From: Kordia sp045105435
GTDB lineage: Bacteria; Bacteroidota; Bacteroidia; Flavobacteriales; Flavobacteriaceae
Assembly: GCF_045105435.1 (NCBI RefSeq)
Contig: NZ_JBGCDL010000047.1
Location: 8,697-72,696, forward strand
Length of the DNA: 64,000 nt
Reading direction: 5' to 3'
Made by a program: the position numbers and the translations under genes. The notes below the pieces were generated by a model. That model did not search any database and was not told where the DNA came from. It saw only the letters and a list, made by a program, of their open reading frames with translations. Shown here piece by piece: positions 26,778 through 35,676 of this stretch (the first letter of the stretch is position 1; each line of letters begins with the position of its first letter).

Positions 26778-27980
26778 TTACTTAAACACACCGCAAAAAT
26801 CAAGCGTACTTGCTGTTTTTTCTAAGCTAGAAAATTCTCTGTGTGCTACTAAATATACAACAATATCTGCTTGTGCTAATGCAGCATCAACTGTATGTAT
26901 ATCAAATTTTTTGTGCGATTTTATATTTGGCTCCACCGCTAATACATTGAAACCATCATTTACCAACGTATCTACAACTAATAATGCTGGCGATTCGCGT
27001 AAATCGTCAATATTTGGTTTAAAAGCCAATCCCATACAAGCAATTTTAGCATCTTTACCATTGTCAATTTTGAATTGTAAAGCGGTGTTTTTCACCTTTT
27101 CAATTGCCCATTCTGTTTTGTAATTGTTAATTTCTCTTGCAGAACGAATGATTTTTGCTTTTTCTGGAAATTCAGAAACTATAAACCATGGATCTACCGC
27201 AATACAATGTCCACCAACACCAGTTCCTGGCTGTAAAATATTTACACGCGGATGTTTGTTTGCTAAGTTGATTAATTCCCATACATTGATTCCTGCTTCA
27301 TCACAAATCATAGAAAGCTCGTTTGCAAACGCAATTTGTACGTCTCTTGATGAGTTTTCAACCAACTTACACATTTCTGCCGTTTTAGAGTTGGTTCTGT
27401 GCAATTCTCCTTTTACAAAGTGTCTGTAAAATTCAACCGCTTTTTCAGTAGATTCAGCATCGATTCCACCAATAGCTCTATCGTTATGCTCTAATTCGTA
27501 AATTACGTTTCCTGGCAATACACGTTCTGGACAGTATGCCATGTATATTTTTCCAATCAATTCAGGACGTTCCGCTTCAATAACGGCTTGCATTTTATCG
27601 GTAGTTCCTACAGGACTTGTCGATTCTACAATGACTAATGCACCTTCTTTTAAGGTTGGCAATAATGCTCTTGTAGCCGATTCTACATACGAAATATCTG
27701 GCTCGTAATCGCCTTTAAATGGTGTTGGAACAGCAATTAAATACACATCTGCTTCTACTGGTGATGTACTTGCGGTTAAAAAACCATCTTTTACTACTTT
27801 ATGTACCAAACCATCTAAATCTGGTTCAACAATATGGATTTCTCCTTTGTTAATAGTATCTACAACATGTTGATGAATATCAACTCCTGTAACTTTTATT
27901 TCTCTACTTGCAATTAACGCTGCGGTAGGAAGTCCAATATATCCTAGACCTACCATAACAACACTCGGTTTATTCGCCAT
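26778..27980 (-). CDS. wecC: UDP-N-acetyl-D-mannosamine dehydrogenase
   Basis: A 400-residue nucleotide-sugar dehydrogenase with the N-terminal motif GLGYIGLP (12-19), the PTPF segment, the catalytic Cys259 in GTGVGGHCIAVDPWF, and the C-terminal GLAFKPNIDDLRESPAL segment. The GVGGHCIAVDPWF form is typical of WecC. It oxidises UDP-ManNAc to UDP-ManNAcA using two NAD+. It follows the wecB-like gene by 9 bp. The stop faces the palindromic element and the convergent beta-helix gene. Confidence 0.93.
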   Translation of the reverse strand: MANKPSVVMVGLGYIGLPTAALIASREIKVTGVDIHQHVVDTINKGEIHIVEPDLDGLVHKVVKDGFLTASTSPVEADVYLIAVPTPFKGDYEPDISYVESATRALLPTLKEGALVIVESTSPVGTTDKMQAVIEAERPELIGKIYMAYCPERVLPGNVIYELEHNDRAIGGIDAESTEKAVEFYRHFVKGELHRTNSKTAEMCKLVENSSRDVQIAFANELSMICDEAGINVWELINLANKHPRVNILQPGTGVGGHCIAVDPWFIVSEFPEKAKIIRSAREINNYKTEWAIEKVKNTALQFKIDNGKDAKIACMGLAFKPNIDDLRESPALLVVDTLVNDGFNVLAVEPNIKSHKKFDIHTVDAALAQADIVVYLVAHREFSSLEKTASTLDFCGVFK

Positions 27981-27989
27981 GATTCTGTA

Positions 27990-29114
27990 TTATAATTTTG
28001 ACATGTATGTAACGATCTTATCACAAGCAGTTCCATCTCCATACGGATTGTGTAGCTTGCTCATTTTTTGATAAGCAGATTCGTCTGTTAGTAATTTATT
28101 CGCTTCGCTGATAATTTTTTCGGTATTTGTTCCAACCAATAATACGGTTCCTGCGTCTACAGCTTCTGGACGTTCTGTAGTATCACGCATAACCAATACA
28201 GGTTTTCCTAAACTTGGTGCTTCTTCTTGCACGCCGCCACTATCGGTAATTATTAAGTTCGATTTGTCCATTAACCATACAAATGCAGGATACGACAATG
28301 GTTTTATTAAATTCACATTGTCAATATCTGCCAATAATTCGTATACTGGTTTTTGTACGTTCGGGTTTAAGTGTACAGGATAAATAATTTGTGTATCAGG
28401 ATGATCGGTTGCAATTTGTTTTAACGCACTGCAAATATTGATAAATCCTTGTCCGTGATTTTCTCTACGGTGTCCTGTAACTAATATTAATCGTTTAGAA
28501 GTATCTAAAACTCCTTTTAAGTCTTCAATTTCTTGATCTTCAAATCCTGTCGATTTTACTTTGTTTGCGCTAAAGTGCAACGCGTCAATCACAGTATTTC
28601 CTGTAATTAATATGTTTTTATCTGCAACATTTTCGTTAAGCAGATTTTGTTTTGATGTTTCTGTTGGAGAAAAATGATAGTCACAAATACTTCCTGTAAC
28701 ACATCTGTTCATTTCTTCTGGGAAAGGCGATCTCATATTAAACGTACGCAATCCAGCTTCTACATGACATACTTTAGCTCCTGAATAAAAAGCTGCAATA
28801 CTTGTTGCCATTGTCGTTGTAGTATCTCCATGAACATATACATAGTCTGGCTGAAATTCTTCCAATACAGGCTTTAAATTCATGATAATATCTGAAGTTA
28901 AACCATATAAATTCTGATTCGGCTTCATTAAGTCTAAATCATAATCTGGAGTTATTTCAAAAAATGAAAGTACCTGATCCAGCATTTCTCTGTGCTGTGC
29001 CGTGATACAAACTTTTGTTTCAAAAGTGTCTTGGTGTTTTAAAAATTCTTTTACCAATGGTGCCATTTTTATGGCTTCTGGTCGTGTACCAAATACAATT
29101 AGGTTTTTTTTCAT
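27990..29114 (-). CDS. wecB: UDP-N-acetylglucosamine 2-epimerase (non-hydrolysing)
   Basis: A 374-residue WecB-type epimerase. It starts FGTRPEAIKMAPLV (8-21), and contains VHGDTTTTMA, HVEAGLRTFN, PEEMNR, TGHRRENHGQGF and the C-terminal DSGGVQEEAPSLGKPVLVMR, all characteristic of the family. It interconverts UDP-GlcNAc and UDP-ManNAc. It lies directly upstream of wecC and 36 bp after the WbpO-like gene, so UDP-ManNAcA is a likely precursor of the surface glycan. Confidence 0.95.
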   Translation of the reverse strand: MKKNLIVFGTRPEAIKMAPLVKEFLKHQDTFETKVCITAQHREMLDQVLSFFEITPDYDLDLMKPNQNLYGLTSDIIMNLKPVLEEFQPDYVYVHGDTTTTMATSIAAFYSGAKVCHVEAGLRTFNMRSPFPEEMNRCVTGSICDYHFSPTETSKQNLLNENVADKNILITGNTVIDALHFSANKVKSTGFEDQEIEDLKGVLDTSKRLILVTGHRRENHGQGFINICSALKQIATDHPDTQIIYPVHLNPNVQKPVYELLADIDNVNLIKPLSYPAFVWLMDKSNLIITDSGGVQEEAPSLGKPVLVMRDTTERPEAVDAGTVLLVGTNTEKIISEANKLLTDESAYQKMSKLHNPYGDGTACDKIVTYMSKL

Positions 29115-29150
29115 CAGTTTGTTTTTGTTCTTTATTTATTGTTTTTACGG

Positions 29151-30410
29151 CTATAATCTCTCTGTAACTATTGGTTTAGGGAAGAAATTTTTCGCGTCAA
29201 AAATAATACATCCTGCTTTAAAAAAGGGAGTTACGTCAATTTTATTGAAACTTTTATGGGCAACTGCCAAAATAATCGCCCTCGTGTCGTTTGAAATGGT
29301 AGACACTAAGTCAATATTATATTCCTTTTTTACTTCAGAAGCATTTACATTGTCGTCAAATACCTCAACTTCAATACCGTACTCCGAAAGTTCATGCACA
29401 ATATCAATAACGCGTGTGTTTCGTATATCGGGACAGTTTTCTTTAAATGTGATTCCCAAAATAGTCACTTTGGCGCCTTTGATTAACTTTCCTTGTTTTA
29501 TCATGAGTTTTACCACGCGTTCTGCGATGTATTTGCCCATGTTATCGTTTATTTTTCTTCCTGCTAATATTACTTGCGGAATGTATCCTACACTTTTCGC
29601 CTTGTGCGTTAAATAATACGGATCTACACCAATACAATGTCCGCCAACCAAACCTGGCGTAAACGGCAAAAAGTTCCACTTTGTTCCAGCAGCTTCTAAT
29701 ACTTCGTGTGTGTCAATTCCTAGTTTGCCAAAAATCAATGCCAATTCGTTTACAAACGCAATATTGATATCGCGTTGCGAATTTTCAATTACTTTGGCAG
29801 CCTCAGCTACTTTTATAGACGACGCTTTAAACGTTCCTACGGTAACAATACTTTTATATAATTCGTCAATCGTTTCCGCAATTTCAGGCGTACTTCCCGA
29901 AGTAACTTTGACAATGTTGTTAACTCTGTGTTTTTTATCTCCCGGATTGATTCTTTCTGGAGAATATCCGCAGAAAAAATCTGTATTAAATACCAATCCA
30001 CTTTGCATTTCTAAAATTGGCACACACACTTCTTCGGTGCAACCTGGAAAAACGGTCGATTCATAAATGACAATATCATCCTTCCTTAAAACTGAACCTA
30101 CCAAGTTTGAAGCAGCTTCTAAAGGTCTTAAGTCTGGAAATTTATGATCGGTAATTGGTGTCGGAACGGTTACAATGTACACAGTTGCTTTTGCAATGTC
30201 GGAAGCTTTGTTTGTATACTGCAAGGTGGAAGCTTCTTGCAATTCTGCTGCGCTAACTTCAAGCGTATGATCGTTTCCTTGTTGCAATTCTTGAATGCGC
30301 GCTTCGTTGATATCAAATCCAATGACTTGATATCCTTTTTTGCTGAATTCAACCGCAAGTGGCAATCCAACATATCCTAAACCTATTATGGAAATTACCT
30401 TATTCGTCAT
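29151..30410 (-). CDS. UDP-GlcNAc/GalNAc 6-dehydrogenase, WbpO/TviB-like
   Basis: The frame is open to 30458, but ATG 30410 (MTNKVISIIGLGYVGLPLA) places the dinucleotide motif at residues 9-16, as expected. The resulting 419-residue protein overlaps the upstream epimerase gene by 11 bp. The catalytic Cys is Cys259 in GGHCIGVDPYYL, and the C-terminus has GITFKENCPDIRNTRV. The HCIGVDPYYLTHKA form and pairing with a WbpP-like epimerase indicate the Vi/O-antigen-type enzyme making UDP-GlcNAcA or UDP-GalNAcA. Confidence 0.92.
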   Translation of the reverse strand: MTNKVISIIGLGYVGLPLAVEFSKKGYQVIGFDINEARIQELQQGNDHTLEVSAAELQEASTLQYTNKASDIAKATVYIVTVPTPITDHKFPDLRPLEAASNLVGSVLRKDDIVIYESTVFPGCTEEVCVPILEMQSGLVFNTDFFCGYSPERINPGDKKHRVNNIVKVTSGSTPEIAETIDELYKSIVTVGTFKASSIKVAEAAKVIENSQRDINIAFVNELALIFGKLGIDTHEVLEAAGTKWNFLPFTPGLVGGHCIGVDPYYLTHKAKSVGYIPQVILAGRKINDNMGKYIAERVVKLMIKQGKLIKGAKVTILGITFKENCPDIRNTRVIDIVHELSEYGIEVEVFDDNVNASEVKKEYNIDLVSTISNDTRAIILAVAHKSFNKIDVTPFFKAGCIIFDAKNFFPKPIVTERL

Positions 30411-31395
30411 TTGCTTCCGCTTGCTTTTTAAAAAAGTCGTACGTAATGGCCAAACCATCGCGCACGGTATATTTTGGATTGTATCCTAATAGTGTTTTTG
30501 CTTTTGTAATATCGGCTAACGAATCGCGCACGTCACCAATTCGGCTTTCTCCATGAGAAACTTCAACAGTACTTTTTGTAATTTCTTTGATGTTATTCCA
30601 CAAATCGTTTACACTAATTCGATCGCCCACAGCAACATTGAAAACTTCGTGTTTTGTAATTTCTGAAAATACTGCTTTTATATTTGCCTGAATTACATTT
30701 TCGACAAATGTAAAATCTCTCGTTTGATTTCCATCTCCGTTGATTGTTACTTTTGTGTTATGTATTCCTGCATTGAAAAATAGCGGAATTACTGCCGCAT
30801 ACGCTCCTTTTACATTTTGTTTTGGTCCAAAAACGTTGAAATAACGCAATCCTACCGAATGAAAGTCAAAGTTTGTAGAAAAATTATCTGCGTATAATTC
30901 GTTTACATATTTTGTAATTGCGTACGGAGATAACGGTTTCCCAATAATTTCTTCTTGTTTTGGCAATGCTTTACTATCGCCATACGTACTAGAAGAAGCT
31001 GCATAGATCATTCGTTTTACGCCTGCATCGCGTGAAGCTACTAACATGTTTAAAAAACCTGCAATATTTACTTCATTTGATGAAATAGGATCGTTAAACG
31101 AGCGCGGTACAGAACCTAAGGCTGCTTGGTGCAACACAAAGTCCATTCCGGCAACAGCCGTAGTACATGTTTCTAAATCGCGAATATCACCAAGGACGAA
31201 TTCGAAATTCGGATGCGATTCAAATTCGGCAATATTATGTTTAAAACCTGTGGCTAAGTTGTCTAATACACGTACTTTTTTGGCGTTGTGTTTTAGTAAA
31301 TATCCTACTAAATTGGACCCGATGAATCCTGCGCCACCTGTGATTAAAAAACTGTAATTACTAAGGTGTTCGTGGTGATATGCTTCTTGATACAT
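30400..31395 (-). CDS. UDP-GlcNAc(A) 4-epimerase, WbpP/TviC-like SDR
   Basis: A 331-residue extended SDR with GGAGFIGS (20-27), Ser in YAASSSTYGD, and the catalytic Tyr158-xxx-Lys162 (SPYAITKYV). The HQAALGSVPRSF segment is typical of WbpP/TviC UDP-GlcNAc C4-epimerases. The enzyme would interconvert UDP-GlcNAc and UDP-GalNAc, or the uronic acids, feeding or following the dehydrogenase that overlaps it by 11 bp. Confidence 0.92.
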   Translation of the reverse strand: MYQEAYHHEHLSNYSFLITGGAGFIGSNLVGYLLKHNAKKVRVLDNLATGFKHNIAEFESHPNFEFVLGDIRDLETCTTAVAGMDFVLHQAALGSVPRSFNDPISSNEVNIAGFLNMLVASRDAGVKRMIYAASSSTYGDSKALPKQEEIIGKPLSPYAITKYVNELYADNFSTNFDFHSVGLRYFNVFGPKQNVKGAYAAVIPLFFNAGIHNTKVTINGDGNQTRDFTFVENVIQANIKAVFSEITKHEVFNVAVGDRISVNDLWNNIKEITKSTVEVSHGESRIGDVRDSLADITKAKTLLGYNPKYTVRDGLAITYDFFKKQAEANDE

Positions 31396-31456
31396 GTTGC
31401 TATTATTCGCTGCAAAACTAGCTATAAATTTTAATACTAGGAAATAAATGAGTTTT

Positions 31457-31497
31457 AAGGGGAAATACCCTTTATAGAAAAGGTTTTATCCCCTTTT
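31457..31497. other. Imperfect hairpin between cysQ-like and epimerase genes
   Basis: AAGGGG at 31457-31462 and CCCCTT at 31490-31495, with partly complementary inner bases, could form a long imperfect stem in the 105-bp gap. The T-rich side lies in the plus-strand direction, opposite to the genes, so a conventional terminator role for the operon is doubtful. Confidence 0.35.
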
Positions 31498-31500
31498 ATT

Positions 31501-32298
31501 TTATCGTATTTTTCTAACAAGAAACCACGGATTTAGTAAGTTTTCTTTGTTGTATTTTAGTGGTTTGTTGGTTTCTAGCGAATACACTTCAAGTCCGACA
31601 GCCTTGCAAATAGCATGTCCGGCCGCAGTGTCCCATTCCATTGTGGGCGCGTAACGCGGATAATACGACGCTTGTCCTTCCGCCATTAAACAGAACTTTA
31701 ACGAACTTCCTGCTTTGATTAGGTTGACTTCTTTTCCTTCGGTTTCAAGCGTATCAATAAAGTCTATTACTTTTTGGTTTGTATACGAATGACTTGAAGT
31801 TAAGGTAATGACGCCATTTTCGTTTGCTGCAAAGATTTCTTTGGCGTTTTGGAAAAGTTCAGGCGTAATAGCATGTGAGTCTAATTCAATTTTGAATGCT
31901 TTTTTTTCTGCAGGAATCGCAAAGTATAACGATTTTACCGCAGGAATATATATGACACCTAAGAGTGGTTTTCCGTTTTCTACCAACGCTATATTTACGG
32001 TAAACTCGCCATTTCGTTTGATGAATTCTTTGGTTCCGTCAAGTGGATCTACAATCCAGCATTGTTGCCAATTTTGGCGAATTTCATAACTAGCGTGTTC
32101 GCCTTCTTCGCTTAATACGGGAATTTTTGTGCTTTGTAAAGCTTTTTGAATGTAGATATCAGCTTTTTTATCTGCAATGGTTACAGGTGAATCGTCCGAT
32201 TTTCTTTCTACGTCCACGATTTGATTTTCGTAGATATCCATAATGATCATGCCTGCATTTACAGCAGCTTCTACGGCAGTGTATAGATATTGTTTCAT
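31501..32298 (-). CDS. cysQ: 3'(2'),5'-bisphosphate nucleotidase
   Basis: The frame is open to 32391, but ATG 32298 (MKQYLY) fits the family start and lies just after the rfbD stop. The 265-residue product has the inositol-monophosphatase-family motifs: EEGEH (64-68), DPLDGTKEF (84-92) and a C-terminal WDTAAGHAI. CysQ removes the 3'-phosphate of PAP/PAPS. Its place inside the rfb block may mean that the glycan is sulfated, but no sulfotransferase is visible here. It may simply be carried along in the operon. Confidence 0.9.
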   Translation of the reverse strand: MKQYLYTAVEAAVNAGMIIMDIYENQIVDVERKSDDSPVTIADKKADIYIQKALQSTKIPVLSEEGEHASYEIRQNWQQCWIVDPLDGTKEFIKRNGEFTVNIALVENGKPLLGVIYIPAVKSLYFAIPAEKKAFKIELDSHAITPELFQNAKEIFAANENGVITLTSSHSYTNQKVIDFIDTLETEGKEVNLIKAGSSLKFCLMAEGQASYYPRYAPTMEWDTAAGHAICKAVGLEVYSLETNKPLKYNKENLLNPWFLVRKIR

Positions 32299-32302
32299 CA
32301 AA

Positions 32303-33157
32303 TTATAAATGATTTTGCATAAGCTTTCGCAAACTTTCTTGCCAAGTAATTGTGTTAATAATGTTGCGAACTTTCGTTTTGTCGAGCACACTATTTTCTG
32401 GTCGTGCCGCTTTGGTTTTATACGTAGCTACCGATTTTAAAGAAGGTTGATCCGCCGCAGCGAGATTCAAATTTTGAATGATTTCTTTCGTAAAATCGTA
32501 CCAAGTAGCTTCGCCATCATTGCTAAAGTGATAAATTCCGTAGTTTTTGTTTGCTGTGTTGATGATTTCTACAATCAATTCAGCCAAATCGTTCGCGTTT
32601 GTCGGCGTTCCTTTTTGTTCGGTTGTGATCGTAAGATTTGCCTTTTCTGCTGCTTTTCGCAAGATGAGTTTGTAGAAATTATTCCCAAATTCAGCATATA
32701 ACCATGAAGTACGAATGATGAAATAATTATCGAATACTTCTTGAATGTTTTGTTCGCCTTTAAGTTTTGACGCGCCATATACACTTATCGGGTTTGTTGT
32801 ATCCGTTTCTATGTATGGTGATGTTTTTGTGCCATCAAATACATAATCTGTAGAAATATGTAGTAAGGTCACATTATTGTCAGCGCATGCTTTCGCGAGA
32901 TTTTTGGCTGCTTCGGCATTTACCAAATACGCTTTGTCTTCTTCGCTTTCGGCTAATTCTACATTCGTATATGCAGCACAATTTACACAATAATCAATTT
33001 CGTGATTTAAAAAGTAATCATTCACCAAAGTTGTATCAGTAATGTCTAATTCTTTCGATGATTTAAAGTGAAAGTGAATGTCAGAATGTTGGTGTTGTAT
33101 CTTTTGAATACAGTGTCCTAATTGACCATTTGCGCCAGTTACTAAAACCGTTTTCAT
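32303..33157 (-). CDS. rfbD: dTDP-4-dehydrorhamnose reductase
   Basis: A 284-residue SDR with GANGQLGHC (8-16), STDYVFDG (102-109) and the Tyr127-xxx-Lys131 pair in SVYGASKLKGE. It completes dTDP-L-rhamnose synthesis by reducing the 4-keto group. The start overlaps the stop of rfbC by 4 bp (ATGA). It is about 10-15 residues shorter than E. coli RfbD but complete. Confidence 0.95.
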   Translation of the reverse strand: MKTVLVTGANGQLGHCIQKIQHQHSDIHFHFKSSKELDITDTTLVNDYFLNHEIDYCVNCAAYTNVELAESEEDKAYLVNAEAAKNLAKACADNNVTLLHISTDYVFDGTKTSPYIETDTTNPISVYGASKLKGEQNIQEVFDNYFIIRTSWLYAEFGNNFYKLILRKAAEKANLTITTEQKGTPTNANDLAELIVEIINTANKNYGIYHFSNDGEATWYDFTKEIIQNLNLAAADQPSLKSVATYKTKAARPENSVLDKTKVRNIINTITWQESLRKLMQNHL

Positions 33158-33687
33158 AACGATACTGATTTCAAGTTGGGAAGCAATTTGTCTTTATCAG
33201 AAAGCATAATTTCATCTTCGTTCAACATCCAATCTATTGCAATATCAGCATCATTGTAAATAATTCCCGATTCTGCTTCTTTGTTATAAAAATTATCACA
33301 TTTATACGCGAAAATGGTATCATCTTGCAACACTGCAAAACCATGTGCAAATCCTCTTGGCACAAAAAGTTGTTTGTTGTTTTCGGCATTTAGAATGATG
33401 GAAAAATGCTGTCCGTACGTTTCAGAATCTGGACGAATGTCTACCGCAACATCTAGCACTTCGCCACGAATGACACGTACCAATTTTGCTTGTGCATGTT
33501 CGCCTTTTTGAAAGTGCAAACCGCGCAACACACCTTTTTGCGAAACGGATTGATTGTCTTGTACAAAATGCACCTTTGCTGGAAATTTTTGTTCGTTATA
33601 GCTTTCCATAAAGCTTCCTCTAGAATCTCCGAATACTTGAGGTTCTATGACAAAACAGCCCGCTAATGGTGTGTGTGTTATGTTCAA
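33154..33687 (-). CDS. rfbC: dTDP-4-dehydrorhamnose 3,5-epimerase (TTG start)
   Basis: A 177-residue cupin epimerase with RGLHFQ (55-60, catalytic His58), VDIRPDSETYGQ and FVPRGFAHGFAVL. The only start preceding the conserved N-terminus (TPLAGCFVIEPQVFGD) is TTG at 33687. The next Met is residue 27, inside the first conserved strand. It epimerises C3 and C5 of dTDP-4-keto-6-deoxyglucose. It follows rfbA by 10 bp. Confidence 0.95.
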   Translation of the reverse strand: MNITHTPLAGCFVIEPQVFGDSRGSFMESYNEQKFPAKVHFVQDNQSVSQKGVLRGLHFQKGEHAQAKLVRVIRGEVLDVAVDIRPDSETYGQHFSIILNAENNKQLFVPRGFAHGFAVLQDDTIFAYKCDNFYNKEAESGIIYNDADIAIDWMLNEDEIMLSDKDKLLPNLKSVSL

Positions 33688-33697
33688 GACGTTGTTT

Positions 33698-34555
33698 TTA
33701 TTGTATTTCTAATAGATGTTTTCCATAACCGCTTTTTAAGAGTGGTTTTGCCAATTCATCTAGTTGTTTTTTGCTAATGAATCCCATTCTATATGCCGCT
33801 TCTTCAATGGCTCCAATTTTGAGTCCTTGACGCTCTTCAATAACTTGTACAAATTGTGAAGCTTGCATTAATGAGTTGAATGTTCCTGTGTCTAACCAAG
33901 CTGTTCCTCTATCGAGAATGCTTACACTTAGTTTTCCTTTTTCCAAATATACACGATTTACATCGGTAATTTCGAGTTCGCCACGTCCGCTTGGTTTGAT
34001 GTTTTTGGCAATTTCTACGACGTCATTGTCATAAAAATAAATCCCTGGAACTGCGTAATTTGATTTTGGCTTTGCTGGTTTTTCTTCTATTGAAATTGCG
34101 TTGCCATTGTCATCAAATTCTACGACTCCGTAACGTTCTGGATCGTGTACGTGATATGCATAAATAATTCCACCTTCAGGATTGTTGTTTGCTTGTAATA
34201 AATTTGCCAAACCTGAACCGTAAAATATATTATCGCCCAAAATTAAGGCAACTTTGTCATCACCAATGAATTTTTCGCCAATGATAAACGCTTCTGCCAA
34301 TCCGTTTGGATTTTCTTGTACTTCGTACTGAAATTCGCAACCAAATTTTTTGCCGTCGCCCAATAGTTTTTGGAATAATGGCAAATCTTGCGGTGTTGAA
34401 ATGATGAGTATTTCACGAATTCCTGCGCTTATCAGAGTGGAAACAGGATAGTATATCATCGGTTTGTCGTATACAGGCATTAATTGCTTACTTACTGCAA
34501 GCGTAAGTGGATGCAATCGTGTTCCTGATCCGCCGGCTAATACTATTCCTTTCAT
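33698..34555 (-). CDS. rfbA: Glucose-1-phosphate thymidylyltransferase
   Basis: A 285-residue RmlA with the N-terminal nucleotide-binding motif LAGGSGTRLHPLT (6-18), KPMIYYP, ILGDNIFYG and the EEKPAKPKSNYAVPG segment. It makes dTDP-glucose from glucose-1-phosphate and dTTP, the first step to dTDP-rhamnose. A 101-bp gap separates it from rfbB, in which no promoter or terminator could be recognised. Confidence 0.96.
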   Translation of the reverse strand: MKGIVLAGGSGTRLHPLTLAVSKQLMPVYDKPMIYYPVSTLISAGIREILIISTPQDLPLFQKLLGDGKKFGCEFQYEVQENPNGLAEAFIIGEKFIGDDKVALILGDNIFYGSGLANLLQANNNPEGGIIYAYHVHDPERYGVVEFDDNGNAISIEEKPAKPKSNYAVPGIYFYDNDVVEIAKNIKPSGRGELEITDVNRVYLEKGKLSVSILDRGTAWLDTGTFNSLMQASQFVQVIEERQGLKIGAIEEAAYRMGFISKKQLDELAKPLLKSGYGKHLLEIQ

Positions 34556-34656
34556 TTGTATATTTCTATTTTATTAAATCTGTCAAATGGAATTTGTCAG
34601 TAAACAACTAAATTAATATAACAACCATCGTTAAGACTTATTCCATCTGTTTGTTA

Positions 34657-35676
34657 CTATTTTGTTGTGTACTTTTCCAAATACCATTCAATCGTTTTTA
34701 AAATGCCCGATTCAAAGTTTTCTTCAGCTTTCCAACCGAGTTCATTTTCTATTTTATTTGCATCAATTGCATATCGAAAATCGTGTCCTGGTCTGTCTTT
34801 TACAAAACTAATTTGTTCTTTGTATGAAGTTTCTTTTGGACGTAATTTGTCTAACAATTCACAAATTGTGTTTGCAATGTACACATTTGTACGTTCGTTT
34901 CTTCCACCAATATTGTAGGTTTCACCAGCTTTTCCTGTTTGGTATACTAAGTGAATTCCTTTGCAATGATCTAATACGTATAACCAATCGCGGATATTCA
35001 TTCCATCACCATAGATGGGAATATTTTCTCCTGTAACTGCTTTACGAATGATGGTCGGAATTAACTTTTCATCATGTTGTTTTGGCCCGTAATTGTTTGA
35101 ACAGTTTGTGGTTACTACATTCATTCCGTAGGTATGAAAGTAACTGCGTACAATAAAATCGGACGATGCTTTAGACGCACTGTACGGACTGTTTGGTGCG
35201 TACGATGTATCTTCTGTAAACAAACCTGTTTCTCCGAGCGTTCCATAAACCTCATCGGTTGAAATGTGATGAAAACGGCAATTTTCATAACCTGATTTCA
35301 CTTGATTTGGTCCGTGCATCCATGATTTTTTGGCTACATCCAATAAATTAAACGTTCCAAAGATATTCGTTTGTATGAACGCATCAGGATTTTTGATAGA
35401 GTTGTCTACATGTGATTCTGCTGCAAAGTGAATTACCGCTTTAAAGTCATACGTTTCAAACAACTTTTCTATCAAATTTCTATCACAAATATCGCCTTCT
35501 ACAAACGTATAATTTTGATGATTACTTATTTCTGCCAAGTTTGCCAAATCGCCAGCATAGGTGAGTTTGTCAATATTTACAACCGTTGTGTCTTGGTGTT
35601 GTTCCAAGAAATACGGAATATAGTTTGCACCTATAAATCCTGCTCCTCCAGTAATAAGTACGGCGTTTTTAGGCAT
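34657..35676 (-). CDS. rfbB: dTDP-glucose 4,6-dehydratase
   Basis: A 339-residue extended SDR with GGAGFIGANY (10-19), the catalytic Thr140-Asp141-Glu142 (STDEVYG), and Tyr165-xxx-Lys169 (SPYSASKAS). It converts dTDP-glucose to the 4-keto-6-deoxy sugar. The start overlaps the stop of the Wzz-like gene by 8 bp, tying rhamnose synthesis to the chain-length gene. Confidence 0.96.
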   Translation of the reverse strand: MPKNAVLITGGAGFIGANYIPYFLEQHQDTTVVNIDKLTYAGDLANLAEISNHQNYTFVEGDICDRNLIEKLFETYDFKAVIHFAAESHVDNSIKNPDAFIQTNIFGTFNLLDVAKKSWMHGPNQVKSGYENCRFHHISTDEVYGTLGETGLFTEDTSYAPNSPYSASKASSDFIVRSYFHTYGMNVVTTNCSNNYGPKQHDEKLIPTIIRKAVTGENIPIYGDGMNIRDWLYVLDHCKGIHLVYQTGKAGETYNIGGRNERTNVYIANTICELLDKLRPKETSYKEQISFVKDRPGHDFRYAIDANKIENELGWKAEENFESGILKTIEWYLEKYTTK

